From an uncultured Paraglaciecola sp. (GTDB taxonomy: Bacteria > Pseudomonadota > Gammaproteobacteria > Enterobacterales > Alteromonadaceae), in contig CAJQKX010000464.1 in assembly GCA_905479025.1 (NCBI GenBank), positions 1-14,948 of the forward strand: a DNA stretch of 14,948 nt, given 5' to 3'. The notes under the pieces were generated by a model. That model worked only from the letters and a program-made list of their open reading frames with translations. It was not told the DNA's origin and did not search any database. Shown piece after piece: positions 1 through 9,813 of this stretch. The first letter of the stretch is position 1. Each line of letters opens with the position of its first letter. Both the position numbers and the translations under genes were made by a program.

Positions 1-536
1 CGAATATCGCTACAAAAAGTGCCGTCTGTCGCTGCAATTAAAATTTCTTCATATACTCCGCTAATACTAATTACCACTTGGGTAAGGGCGCTTTCCTGCT
101 TACGGATGTATTCATTTGCAGCTCGCAATAGCGCTATTTTTTCTTGTTCTTGCATACCCAAAAGTGGATTTTGGGCATGGTATCGACTGGCGGGGTGACT
201 TGGGTTGAGTGACGCGACTTTATGTTTGCCACCTGACTTGGAAATACTGCGTGAAGCTTTTGCGGCTTTCATTAATGCTTCTGGGGATATTTCATCCGAA
301 TAAGCAAAGCCGGTTTTTTCTCCACTAACGGCTCGAACGCCCACACCGCGTTCAATATTGTAGCTACCTTCTTTGATGATACCGTCTTCAAGTACCCAGG
401 TTTCGTGTTGGCTTGACTGAAAATACAAATCAGCAAAATCGTTGTCATGTTGATATATGGTATCTAGCGCTGACTCTAATGTGGAGCGGGTTAGATCCGA
501 TGCATCTAGTAAGTTTTCTTCTACCAAATTAGACAA
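1..536 (-). CDS. tldD: TldD metalloprotease subunit, N-terminal part (cut by window edge)
   Basis: TldD forms the TldD/TldE metalloprotease, known in E. coli for microcin B17 maturation and CcdA degradation. Visible are 178 codons of the N-terminal domain: residues reading DFADLYFQSS, then WVLEDGIIKEGSYNIERGVGVRAVSGEKTGFAYSDEIS and, near the edge, ISGVYEEILIAATDGTF, all closely matching the E. coli protein by memory. The HExxxH zinc site lies in the C-terminal part outside the window. No ATG exists in frame near the start. The most likely start is TTG at 536-534, five bases after an AGGAG on the minus strand, giving a protein beginning LSNLVEENLLDAS (initiator read as Met). This start overlaps the stop codon of the upstream nitrilase gene by 8 bases, so translation is probably coupled. 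It is the last visible gene of the mreB-to-tldD run. Confidence 0.93.
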   Translation of the reverse strand, partial: MSNLVEENLLDASDLTRSTLESALDTIYQHDNDFADLYFQSSQHETWVLEDGIIKEGSYNIERGVGVRAVSGEKTGFAYSDEISPEALMKAAKASRSISKSGGKHKVASLNPSHPASRYHAQNPLLGMQEQEKIALLRAANEYIRKQESALTQVVISISGVYEEILIAATDGTFCSDI

Positions 537-1368
537 GGTGACTCCTGAATTTGTTGTGCTGATAAACGGGCATTTTAGTGCGGATATCAGCGAGTAATTG
601 ATGATTAAGTTGGGCATATATCATGCCGGTATCATGGGGTAATTCAATCAACGTTTCACCCCACGGTGAGATGATACAGGAGTGACCGTAAGTTTGTCGC
701 TTATTCCGATGTTGACCTGTTTGATTCGCGGCAACGATATAACATTGATTTTCAATTGCACGGGCTTTCAGCAATGGATGCCAGTGAGCCTTCCCCGTTT
801 GATGTGTAAACGCAGCGGGTAGCGCTAATACGTCTAGCGGTGCAATCTGATTCATGGCAGTGAACATGCCAGCAAAACGAATATCGTAACAAACGGCTAG
901 GCCAAGGTTACCAAAGGGGGTATGAGTGACTATTAACGTATTGCCTGCCTGAGTGTGGCAAGACTCCATATATGCCCGAGTATTATCTGCCACTTGAACA
1001 TCAAAAAGGTGTATTTTTTGATACTCTTCGACCGTCTCTCCATGATCATTGATTAATAAACAAGAAGCTGTGTATTTGCCAGTTGATGGGCATGAAATGG
1101 GCAAACTGCCCGCCACTAACCAGACGTTATATTGTTTAGCCAATTGCTTAAGCTTATGTTGAATGGGACCTAGATGCAGGTCTTCTACGATATCCATCAT
1201 TAATTTGTCATCACCACCAAAACACGCAAAACATTCTGGCAATACCACCAAACAGGGTCTGTGTGTGGGCAATAACTTAAGTTGCTGCTCTACAAATAAA
1301 AGATTATCTTTAACTAAGGGAGAAGATGTCATTTGAATGGCTACAACATTTGGGCAGGCATTAGCCAC
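529..1368 (-). CDS. Carbon-nitrogen hydrolase (nitrilase superfamily), Nit1/YbeM-like amidase
   Basis: A 279-residue cytoplasmic hydrolase of the nitrilase superfamily, which cleaves carbon-nitrogen bonds of amides through a Glu-Lys-Cys triad. All three are visible: Glu45 in VLPECFACFGG, Lys118 in EYQKIHLFD and Cys160 in LAVCYDIRF. The FGG and HLFD contexts fit the deaminated-glutathione amidase (Nit1-type) or omega-amidase branch best, which would make it a metabolite-repair enzyme; the substrate is inferred, not shown. Length is normal for the family. Its ATG overlaps the yhdP stop by 8 bases and its stop overlaps the tldD start by 8 bases, so it sits tightly inside the operon. As I recall, E. 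coli has no gene between yhdP and tldD, so this is a lineage-specific member of the cluster. No signal peptide is seen. Confidence 0.9.
   Translation of the reverse strand: MANACPNVVAIQMTSSPLVKDNLLFVEQQLKLLPTHRPCLVVLPECFACFGGDDKLMMDIVEDLHLGPIQHKLKQLAKQYNVWLVAGSLPISCPSTGKYTASCLLINDHGETVEEYQKIHLFDVQVADNTRAYMESCHTQAGNTLIVTHTPFGNLGLAVCYDIRFAGMFTAMNQIAPLDVLALPAAFTHQTGKAHWHPLLKARAIENQCYIVAANQTGQHRNKRQTYGHSCIISPWGETLIELPHDTGMIYAQLNHQLLADIRTKMPVYQHNKFRSHLV
542..546 (-). promoter_or_regulatory. Shine-Dalgarno AGGAG deciding the TTG start of tldD
   Basis: On the minus strand AGGAG is followed by TCACC and then TTG (536-534). The spacing of five bases and the absence of any in-frame ATG nearby make this TTG the best start for tldD. 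The site lies within the last codons of the nitrilase gene. Confidence 0.6.
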
Positions 1369-4300
1369 TTACTGGTAATTCATCAGGGAGTTTTATATCG
1401 ACCGGGTCATCAAATTTTCGATCTATAAACAGGGAGGGGATTTCTGTTTTAGGCACTGGATTTACCCGTGCTGGCAAGGATACTTCTTTGCTATCGCGAC
1501 CTAATTCTGTGAGTTGTGGATCGTCCAAGGTGCCAGTGAGTGAAAACTTGATATTAGAAATTACCTTGGCTGAAGTCAGCATTTGATCCAGCGCAAGGGC
1601 GGCCAATGCTGTAGCTGGATTGACCATCCATGCCACTATCACAGGCAAGCTGGATGTCACATTTGGGGCGAACTCAATTTGGTAATTGAGCTGCTGGGCG
1701 TTTAAGTCGGTGTAACCTTCCATAGTGATTTCGCCAGCTCCTCCATCGACTAAGGTGTCTTGGGTATAAGCGGTGCCATTTTCTAGCTGAACACTGCCAT
1801 TAATTTTGTCGTAGAAAAATCCTTTGGAAAATATGTCTCTAAAATCAAGCTTTAGCTTACGGACCAACGAGTCGAGGCTAAGTAAGCTGAATATTCGTGA
1901 GCCTTGGTCACTTACTTCTGTCAAATAGCCATCTGTTAAACGCCAATCTATTTGGCCATTCAGTGTTTCAAAGTTAAATTCGTAAGGCGCGCGCCTCCAA
2001 CTTAAATCGAATTTGGAACTGGCTTTTGAATCTTTGATACCTGAGTCCAATTTAAGATCTTTGAGAAATGCGCCAAAATCCGAGCTGCTAAATTCACCCT
2101 TTAAACGTGTACTACTTTGGCCGTTGGTTAAAAACCAGTCTCCAGAGCCATAAAATAGACCATGCGCATTTTTTAAGCGTACTTGGTCTATCTTCATACC
2201 TGTGGCGGACCGAGACAGGTCAAAATCAATTTTGCCTAAGTCGTTATCCAGAAATCGACAGCGGATACAAGAAAAGCTCACAGGCGGTAAAGTATCAATG
2301 TTGGCAGCAAATTTAATCGGCGCGGTTGATAGTGCCTCGACTTTACCCGTTCGAGAGTCTTGCCACTCTGTGAATTCAATAAAATCAGCCTTAATATCAA
2401 CACCTTTGTTTAACCAATCTTTGTATAGAGCCACTTCCATCCGTGTTTCTTTGGCATTGATATCAAAAAGCCAACTATCACTGGTATTTTTGGCGACCAC
2501 TTCTAATCCTGTCAGCGTTTGTGATGCGAACAAAGTATTGTCTGCTTTGATGAAAATACGCTTTGGTGCCTCTAGTAATGTTTTGTCGTTGTTATCGGGG
2601 AGGTCATTGAGAAGTGTATTAATAGTCTCATACCAAGCGCTAACATCTAGCTCTAGTAAATTGGCAGATACGCTAAAACCTAAGCCCATGCCCATCATAT
2701 CTGATTGGCCAATGGCTAAGTGTGCGCGAGAAAATTGCATATCTTGATGAGGTAAGTTGCCATTAAATTCAACGTCCTGTCCCAACGTGACTTTGATTGA
2801 TGAGGCTCGTTCATTACCTTGACTGGTGACTACTAGAGGTAATGATTGTGCTAAGGCCTTGGAAAAGGGGGCCGGTAAGTCTGAGTTCAGTTGGGTGAGT
2901 TCACTGAATATTTGTGCGGTGTATTCGTAGCCTTGGGTGGGTAGCGTCAGGGCAATGTCTGCTGTCCAGTTACTGCTTCCAGATAGGTATTTTGTTAAGC
3001 CATCAGAAAATGATTCAAGTAAAGGCGTAACCTGCCAATCCCCGTTAATATTAATGTTTGCTTGATAACCTTTGTCCTCCTGCGCACCTGTAAACGAGAG
3101 TTTTATAGGTTGTTTTAACAACTGAGCCTCAAGACCGTTTGTGGTTATTTTATGGTTAATAAAACTGACTGTGCCATCGGCTTGCTCTAATAGAATATCT
3201 AAGCTAGGTAACTCAACTTGGTTTTTGACCAACAACACCTTGCCTTTGACGCTCATCTTCTCACCAGTCAGAGGGATATAAAGATGTAACTGGGTTTTTA
3301 CAGGTCCACTCACTTTTACTTGTTGTAAGGTTTTACCTAATGTGTCCCCAAGGCTGCTTTGCAGCATTAAATCAGCCACCTGTTGCCCATCGGCTTGGGC
3401 ATTTGCATCTATATTTAAAACAGCATTGGCAGCCAATTCAGGAATATGTGCAGATAAGTCAGTTAGCGTTACATCCAGTAATTGCGCTTTTTGGCTGGTC
3501 ATGGTCAAGCTTTTATTTTCGAACAATAAATTGATATCAAAATTGCTCAGTGCAGGCCATGGTGATGCAAATTTCAATTTTCCATCCGCCACTTTGAGTT
3601 GAGCTTGGAAAACGCCTTGGTTTTGTTCAAAGGGAAAGGCGTTGACTGCGCCATGCCATATGACTTGAGCGCTTTCTATTTCCCCTTGCTGTAAAGAGTT
3701 AATGAAATAACTTTTAGTCTTAAGCCCCATAAACTCTGTGGGATAAAGTTTGGGTAGTTGTACTACATCAATCGCTTCAATCGTTGTTGAAAAACCTAAG
3801 TAATTATCGATGCTGCGATAAAAGATGTTAGGGCGAAGGCTAATAAGGTCACTTTTAAACAACGTGTTTTCAGCTAAAATGGTGACGTTTTGCTCAGAGG
3901 TCTGAATATACACATCAGCGTAAAATTGCTGATACTCAATATTGTCTGGTAACAACTTATTGATCGATAGTTGCCCTGATTGACTTTTTAGACTTAATTG
4001 CCCATCACCGTTAAACCAATTTAGTTCGGTTGCCAAACCAGCCATACCAGGAATAAATTTTGTTTGTTGCCACTGTATATCGCTAATTGAAGCTTTAACC
4101 GCCATATCGCCGCTTAGCGTACGATGAATATTTAACGAATTTAATGTTGCTTGTGGTTGCAATGATTCAAGTGACTGTAGTTGGTTGGGCTCGATTACCA
4201 AGGCTAACATGGGTAATACCGCCTCCAATTTTATCAGTTGGCTATGTTGCAACGTAAATGCGCCAGTTTGGTCAATTTTACCCAACCAGTTTGATACCAG

Positions 4301-5302
4301 CACATTGTTATTTATTTGCATGGTCAAATTATTGAGATTAAATAACCATTCATTATTCACTGGACTGGCATTAATTTGGCCACCTAGCACTGCAGCCTTG
4401 AGGTTGTTTTCTGGACTACCATTTTCTGAACTTTGCCACTCAAAGCGACTATTGGACAAGTCAAGTTGCACAGACTGTAGCGATTTATCCTTAATCGTCG
4501 CCCACATAACAAAACTACTACGACTCTCAACTAACTTGTTTTTGTTGGGTAGCCATTGTTCAACCCAAGGAGATAAGTCAACTTCTTCTCCTTTAGCAAA
4601 AAAAGTGCCGTAGAGTTTTTCTTGATTGCCATATAAATCAAGAATAAAAGAGGTAGAGTTTTTTGCGATTTCTTCTATTTGAAGCTGACCCACACCTTGG
4701 TGGTGGTCTTCCTGATTAATCCAAGATACCTGGTCAATAAGCACTACTTGTTGTTGATTATTTCTGGTATTGATTATTATTTTGCTTTGACTAATAGAAA
4801 ACAGCTGCAGTTGTTGCAAAAATAACTTTTCTAGCGCCTCCACTATTGGATACTGGGTCTCTTCTTGCTCTAAAGAGGCAAGATCAATATTCAATTCCAT
4901 TTCGCGCAGATCAAACTTATTTGATTGAATTTGTCCGGCTCGTAAAGATTGCCAAAAATCCACTTCGATGGCTGTTTCGGCAATCGTTAGGCTAATGGGT
5001 GATGGTATGTTTTGTATTAAAGGTGTGTTTTGAACTAATTGTATGTCGCGGAGTATTATTGCCGGACCTACTCTTTGCCATTTCGCACTAATTTCGCCAA
5101 TGGTAAGCTCTGCTCCTACTTGTCCTGATAACCATTGTTCTAGATGATGTTTTTGAAGGTTCATATAAGGCAGTGAATAACGCACCACACTAATGATCAC
5201 AGCAACCACAACCAAACTCAAAGCAACCAATGCCCATAGTTTTTTGATCAGATAAGCGGCATAAAATGACACACTTTTAGGTTTGGAATAGAGGTTTTTC
5301 AT
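1361..5302 (-). CDS. yhdP: YhdP, AsmA-like inner-membrane protein for phospholipid transport to the outer membrane
   Basis: A 1313-residue protein with one N-terminal membrane segment (about residues 22-41, LWALVALSLVVVAVIISVV) followed by a very large, mostly beta-rich periplasmic region. Length and position directly after rng match YhdP (E. coli about 1266 residues). The start region reads LEQWLSGQVGAELTIGEISAKWQRVGPAIILRDIQL, typical of the DUF3971/AsmA-like N-terminus, and the C-terminal part (NLNAQQLNYQIEFAPNVTSSLPV, then FSLTGTLDDPQL) is typical of the AsmA-like C-terminus. YhdP, TamB and YdbH are known, partly redundant bridge-like carriers of phospholipids across the periplasm. The start lies four bases after the rng stop; the ATG has only a poor ribosome binding site, suggesting coupling to rng. 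The reading frame is open throughout. Alternative: another AsmA-family protein, unlikely given the context. Confidence 0.93.
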   Translation of the reverse strand: MKNLYSKPKSVSFYAAYLIKKLWALVALSLVVVAVIISVVRYSLPYMNLQKHHLEQWLSGQVGAELTIGEISAKWQRVGPAIILRDIQLVQNTPLIQNIPSPISLTIAETAIEVDFWQSLRAGQIQSNKFDLREMELNIDLASLEQEETQYPIVEALEKLFLQQLQLFSISQSKIIINTRNNQQQVVLIDQVSWINQEDHHQGVGQLQIEEIAKNSTSFILDLYGNQEKLYGTFFAKGEEVDLSPWVEQWLPNKNKLVESRSSFVMWATIKDKSLQSVQLDLSNSRFEWQSSENGSPENNLKAAVLGGQINASPVNNEWLFNLNNLTMQINNNVLVSNWLGKIDQTGAFTLQHSQLIKLEAVLPMLALVIEPNQLQSLESLQPQATLNSLNIHRTLSGDMAVKASISDIQWQQTKFIPGMAGLATELNWFNGDGQLSLKSQSGQLSINKLLPDNIEYQQFYADVYIQTSEQNVTILAENTLFKSDLISLRPNIFYRSIDNYLGFSTTIEAIDVVQLPKLYPTEFMGLKTKSYFINSLQQGEIESAQVIWHGAVNAFPFEQNQGVFQAQLKVADGKLKFASPWPALSNFDINLLFENKSLTMTSQKAQLLDVTLTDLSAHIPELAANAVLNIDANAQADGQQVADLMLQSSLGDTLGKTLQQVKVSGPVKTQLHLYIPLTGEKMSVKGKVLLVKNQVELPSLDILLEQADGTVSFINHKITTNGLEAQLLKQPIKLSFTGAQEDKGYQANININGDWQVTPLLESFSDGLTKYLSGSSNWTADIALTLPTQGYEYTAQIFSELTQLNSDLPAPFSKALAQSLPLVVTSQGNERASSIKVTLGQDVEFNGNLPHQDMQFSRAHLAIGQSDMMGMGLGFSVSANLLELDVSAWYETINTLLNDLPDNNDKTLLEAPKRIFIKADNTLFASQTLTGLEVVAKNTSDSWLFDINAKETRMEVALYKDWLNKGVDIKADFIEFTEWQDSRTGKVEALSTAPIKFAANIDTLPPVSFSCIRCRFLDNDLGKIDFDLSRSATGMKIDQVRLKNAHGLFYGSGDWFLTNGQSSTRLKGEFSSSDFGAFLKDLKLDSGIKDSKASSKFDLSWRRAPYEFNFETLNGQIDWRLTDGYLTEVSDQGSRIFSLLSLDSLVRKLKLDFRDIFSKGFFYDKINGSVQLENGTAYTQDTLVDGGAGEITMEGYTDLNAQQLNYQIEFAPNVTSSLPVIVAWMVNPATALAALALDQMLTSAKVISNIKFSLTGTLDDPQLTELGRDSKEVSLPARVNPVPKTEIPSLFIDRKFDDPVDIKLPDELPVSG

Positions 5303-5306
5303 CTAC

Positions 5307-6770
5307 TTACATCATGACGACATCGAACTTGTCTTGGTTGTATAGAAGCTCAGTATGGACCTTAATCTGCTTAGTTACGAATATCTCGAGTTCAGCTAGC
5401 ATATGTGACTCTTCACCAAGCAATGCGTCGGCAACGGCTGGTGATGCATAGACTACAAATTTATCTGCGTCATAGGCACGATTGACTCGAACAATTTCGC
5501 GCATGATCTCAAAACATACAGTTTCTACCGTTTTTACCGAGCCGCGACCTTTACATACTGGACATTCACCACATAAAACATGCTCCAGACTTTCTCGGGT
5601 TCTTTTGCGTGTCATTTCAATTAGGCCAAGCACAGTAAAGCCATGAATATTGATTTTGGCCCTATCTTTACTGGTGGCGATTTCAAGGCTATGCATCACT
5701 CTTCTTTTGTGGTCTTCTACTGTCATATCGATAAAGTCGATTAAGATCATGCCTCCCAAGTTGCGTAACCTGAGTTGCCGAGCAATAGCCTGAGTGGCCT
5801 CAATATTGGTATTGAAAATGGTTTCTTCTAAATTACGATGGCCCACAAAAGCGCCAGTATTGATATCGATGGTAGTCATGGCTTCAGTTTGGTCAATGAT
5901 CAGATAACCCCCAGATTTTAAATCTACTCGCCTTTCTAAGGAGCGCTGACATTCATTTTCTACATCGTATAGGTCAAAAATAGGCCTTTCGCCAGGGTAA
6001 TACTCTAAAAGCTTATGCAGCTCTGGTACATATTCGTTAGTAAATTGCTGCAATTCTTGTAAAGAAAGCTTCGAATCGACTCTAATTCTATCTAACGTAG
6101 TGCCCACAAAGTCTCTTAAAACGCGACGAGCTAAAGGTAAGTCTTCATACAAAATGTGAGATTTGTTTTTCATTTTAGAACGAATGTTTTGCCACAGACG
6201 TTTTAGAAAATCAGCATCCTGGGTCAGCTCCTGCTCTTTTACTCCTTCGGCTGCAGTACGTAAAATAAAACCTCCCTCTTCGCTGCAAAAACCTTGAACT
6301 AAAGATTTGAGGCGCTCTCTTTCTACCTCATCTTCAATGCGTTGTGACACACCTACGTGTTCAACACTTGGCATAAATACTAGATAACGAGACGGGATAG
6401 TAATATCGGTGGTAAGTCTTGCGCCTTTAGTACCAATTTGGTCTTTAACCACTTGAACAACAATATTTTGTCCGTCTCTTACGAGCTCTCGGATATCACG
6501 CTTTACGATATGGTTAGCTAAAACATCTTCTTCTACTTCGCTATGAACCGCAATGTCAGAGGCATGTAAAAATGCCGCCTTATCTAAGCCTATGTCTACA
6601 AATGCCGCTTGCATGCCGGGTAATACTCGACTCACTTTTCCACGATAAATATTACCCACCAAACCAAGTTTTGTGTGCCTTTCTATATGGATTTCTTGCA
6701 AGATACCGTTTTCAATCAAGGCCACGCGTGATTCAGAAGGGGTAACATTGATTAATAGTTCAGCACTCAT
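5307..6770 (-). CDS. rng: Ribonuclease G
   Basis: RNase G, a single-strand endoribonuclease related to RNase E that matures the 5' end of 16S rRNA and degrades some mRNAs. The frame is open to a TTG at 6782, but the family starts MTAELLVNVTPSE, so I place the start at ATG 6770-6768 (MSAELLINVTPSE), giving 487 residues against 489 in E. coli. Visible in that numbering are the S1-like RNA-binding region (about 35-120, GNIYRGKVSRVLPGMQAAFVDIGLDKAAFLH), the catalytic metal aspartates Asp302 (TIDINTGAFVG) and Asp345 (ILIDFIDM), and the zinc-link cysteines in CGECPVCKGRG (400-406). It overlaps the end of maf by 11 bases and its stop is four bases before yhdP. Everything looks intact; it lacks the long RNase E scaffold tail, which separates it from RNase E. 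Confidence 0.97.
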   Translation of the reverse strand: MSAELLINVTPSESRVALIENGILQEIHIERHTKLGLVGNIYRGKVSRVLPGMQAAFVDIGLDKAAFLHASDIAVHSEVEEDVLANHIVKRDIRELVRDGQNIVVQVVKDQIGTKGARLTTDITIPSRYLVFMPSVEHVGVSQRIEDEVERERLKSLVQGFCSEEGGFILRTAAEGVKEQELTQDADFLKRLWQNIRSKMKNKSHILYEDLPLARRVLRDFVGTTLDRIRVDSKLSLQELQQFTNEYVPELHKLLEYYPGERPIFDLYDVENECQRSLERRVDLKSGGYLIIDQTEAMTTIDINTGAFVGHRNLEETIFNTNIEATQAIARQLRLRNLGGMILIDFIDMTVEDHKRRVMHSLEIATSKDRAKINIHGFTVLGLIEMTRKRTRESLEHVLCGECPVCKGRGSVKTVETVCFEIMREIVRVNRAYDADKFVVYASPAVADALLGEESHMLAELEIFVTKQIKVHTELLYNQDKFDVVMM

Positions 6771-7332
6771 TAATAATCCCAAATTCGGTTAATAACATTT
6801 TTGTTTGGTATAAAGGCAATCCTACAACAGCGCTATAACTACCGTGAATATGTTTCACAAATTGACCGCCTAGTCCTTGTATGCCATAGCTTCCAGCTTT
6901 ATCTTGTGGCTCACCAGTTGTCCAATACCATGCTATTTGCTCGTTACTAAGAGCCCCAAAACAGACCTGAGTTTCAACCACAATGGTTTTTTGTTGTTTA
7001 CAGTTAGTGATAGTAACGGCCGTTAATACTTGGTGGGTACTATCGGACAATAAATTCAACATACGCACCGCGTCAGCTTTGTCTTTGGGTTTACCCAAAA
7101 TATTGCCTTCAGTGACGACTATTGTGTCCAAACCCAACACTAGCTTTTTGGCCCCTGCCCTTTTGTAACCTAAACTAGACTTTTCTTGAGCCATTCTTCG
7201 AACGTACTTGTCAGGGGTTTCATGGGTTAGCACTGTTTCGTCAATATCCACTGGATATTGACGAAACGGTATGCCTGTTTGTTTCAGTAATTCAGCTCTG
7301 CGAGGAGACTGTGAGGCTAGAAGTAACATCAT
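6760..7332 (-). CDS. maf: Maf/YhdE nucleoside triphosphate pyrophosphatase (dTTP/UTP type)
   Basis: A 190-residue Maf-family house-cleaning pyrophosphatase that hydrolyses nucleoside triphosphates, including modified ones, to monophosphates. Visible are the N-terminal substrate loop ASQSPRRAELL (residues 6-16), the catalytic Asp69 in VLGLDTIV, GKP at 80-82, and EPQDKAGSYGIQG (141-153). The EPxDKAGxYGIQG pattern and the location between mreD and rng fit the YhdE branch, which prefers dTTP and UTP. The gene starts with two adjacent ATG codons; the first (7332) overlaps the mreD stop by one base in TAATG, a typical coupled junction. The second ATG could equally be used. The 3' end overlaps rng by 11 bases. 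Confidence 0.95.
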   Translation of the reverse strand: MMLLLASQSPRRAELLKQTGIPFRQYPVDIDETVLTHETPDKYVRRMAQEKSSLGYKRAGAKKLVLGLDTIVVTEGNILGKPKDKADAVRMLNLLSDSTHQVLTAVTITNCKQQKTIVVETQVCFGALSNEQIAWYWTTGEPQDKAGSYGIQGLGGQFVKHIHGSYSAVVGLPLYQTKMLLTEFGIINEC

Positions 7333-7808
7333 TAGTTCAGTCGCAGCTGGCGACGAATTTTACGCAGTAACCAGAATAACCAAGGCCATATCACCATTGA
7401 ACTTAAGACGGGCCAGAGGTAATTTAACAAAAAATATATATCGGTGATTAAATGTTGAACCCAAAAAATCACCAAGTTGTATAAGGCCGCTATAATGCCA
7501 ATAATAATAGATTGATGCCAAACAGAATAATTGCGAAGACGTTTATGGTTTACAGCTAATACATAAATACATAAACACATAGCGAAGCTATGCACACCCA
7601 TGCTAGTGCCAAGTAATATATCTAGTATTAGGCCAGTAAAAAACGCCACGCCTATATTGACCCTGTTGGGTAACGCCAGTGCCCAATAACTCAGTACCAA
7701 CAAGACCCAATCTGGACGGTACAAATCGGCCATAGCGGGCATGGGCATAATCTGAAGTACCAATGCAATCACAATGCTCAGCGCGATAGAATAATTGCGT
7801 AAGCTCAT
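7332..7808 (-). CDS. mreD: Rod shape-determining protein MreD
   Basis: A 158-residue, very hydrophobic inner-membrane protein with about five to six predicted membrane segments, for example SIALSIVIALVLQIMPMP near residues 7-24, and WVLLVLSYWALALP, VAFFTGLILDILLG, SFAMCLCIYVLAV and SMVIWPWLFWLL further on. MreD is part of the elongasome with MreB, MreC, RodA and PBP2 and is needed for rod shape. The motif RPDWVLLVLSYWALALPNRVNIGVAF and GLILDILLGTSMGVHS are characteristic of the family. Length is close to E. coli MreD (162). It overlaps the mreC stop by 4 bases (7805-7808) and is coupled to maf downstream. Confidence 0.95.
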   Translation of the reverse strand: MSLRNYSIALSIVIALVLQIMPMPAMADLYRPDWVLLVLSYWALALPNRVNIGVAFFTGLILDILLGTSMGVHSFAMCLCIYVLAVNHKRLRNYSVWHQSIIIGIIAALYNLVIFWVQHLITDIYFLLNYLWPVLSSMVIWPWLFWLLRKIRRQLRLN

Positions 7809-8668
7809 TTTGGCACCATCTCTTCTTTTGCTTGTTTTTCTTCAGATGAGCGCTCTGACCAGAGTAATAATAAGTATTTTAACCGGTCAAGTTGAGCAAT
7901 AGGTTTTGCTCTGACTTGGGAAAATGGCCTACTTTCATCTCGAATAATGGATATGATAGTTGCTACTGGGTAACCTTCTGGAAATATATTACCTAAGCCT
8001 GAGGATAACAATATATCACCAATTTTTAGATCACTACTATGTGCCACATGTTGTATTAATAGCTCATCCAAGCTGCCAGAACCAGAAGCAATTAAACGTA
8101 CGTTATTCCGCGCTACTCTAACTGGTATGGCATGGGTAACATCTGCTATGAGTAACACGCGGCTATTAGTTGAACTCACTTGCATAATTTGTCCAACAAT
8201 GCCTTTATCATCTAAAACGGGTTGCCCTTCAAACACACTATTAATAGCGCCTTTGTTAATGACTATTTGATGACTATAAGGGTTGTTATCCACTGCCATG
8301 AGCTCAGCGACAATTTTGCGAGTATTGTCTTGTACTGGGGAATTTAATAGGCTGCGTAAACGGTCATTTTCTTGTTGTAAAAAAATTAAGCGCTGCAGTT
8401 GGCCGTTCATCACTATTGCATCATGGGTCAACTTAGCATTGTCATTAAATAAGCGTTCGTGAGAAACAAAACGACTTGCGCTGGCATTGAGCATTTGGCC
8501 AGGTAGGTTGGCTAAGTATTGCAGTGGGCTGACCAATGAATTGAGATATACTCTCGTGGTGCCAAATCCATCTAACTTATGGTCGAACAGAATAAGTGCC
8601 ACAGACAGCAAAAGACTCAGCACAAGTCGGTTGGGCAGAAAGGGTCCACTTGAAAACATTAAATTCAT
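7805..8668 (-). CDS. mreC: Rod shape-determining protein MreC
   Basis: A 287-residue bitopic periplasmic scaffold of the elongasome that links the MreB filament to the cell-wall synthases. A short cytoplasmic start (FSSGPFLPNRL) is followed by a membrane segment (about residues 15-29, LVLSLLLSVALILFD), a coiled coil (about 70-105, with QLQRLIFLQQENDRLRSLL) and the beta-domain pair (INKGAINSVFEGQPVLDDKGIVGQI, SRVLLIADVTHAIPV, GDILLSSGLGNIFPEGYPVA). Family match is clear. It lacks the long proline/alanine-rich C-terminal tail of E. coli MreC (367 residues). Two starts are possible: ATG at 8668 (MNLMFSS) or ATG at 8659 (MFSSGPF); the second aligns better with family N-termini, but neither has a strong ribosome binding site. 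It follows mreB after a 59-base gap that contains a hairpin. Confidence 0.95.
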   Translation of the reverse strand: MNLMFSSGPFLPNRLVLSLLLSVALILFDHKLDGFGTTRVYLNSLVSPLQYLANLPGQMLNASASRFVSHERLFNDNAKLTHDAIVMNGQLQRLIFLQQENDRLRSLLNSPVQDNTRKIVAELMAVDNNPYSHQIVINKGAINSVFEGQPVLDDKGIVGQIMQVSSTNSRVLLIADVTHAIPVRVARNNVRLIASGSGSLDELLIQHVAHSSDLKIGDILLSSGLGNIFPEGYPVATIISIIRDESRPFSQVRAKPIAQLDRLKYLLLLWSERSSEEKQAKEEMVPK

Positions 8669-8681
8669 TATTGTCTGCCCA

Positions 8682-8702
8682 AAGGCGACAATATGTCGCC
8701 TT
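8682..8702. promoter_or_regulatory. Perfect 9-bp hairpin in the mreB-mreC gap
   Basis: Arms AAGGCGACA (8682-8690) and TGTCGCCTT (8694-8702) are exact reverse complements around a 3-base loop. The hairpin is the dominant element of the 59-base gap between the mreB stop and the mreC start. In mreB-direction transcription it is followed by TGGGC rather than a T run, so it is not a standard intrinsic terminator. It is more likely an RNA processing or stability element, or a weak attenuator that lets mreB be expressed above mreCD. The function is inferred. Confidence 0.6.
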
Positions 8703-8727
8703 GTTTACTATGAAATTTCAATTGCGA

Positions 8728-9798
<1,071 letters not shown>

Positions 9799-9813
9799 TT
9801 AATATTGTGCTAA

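Noticed and set aside
2107..4613. Several plus-strand open frames of 64-181 codons
   Set aside because: They lie antisense inside the long intact yhdP gene, show no family features and have no ribosome binding sites; they are shadows.
6770..6782. TTG start for RNase G at 6782
   Set aside because: It would add MGLL before the family-typical MSAELLINVTPSE; the ATG at 6770 matches homologues.
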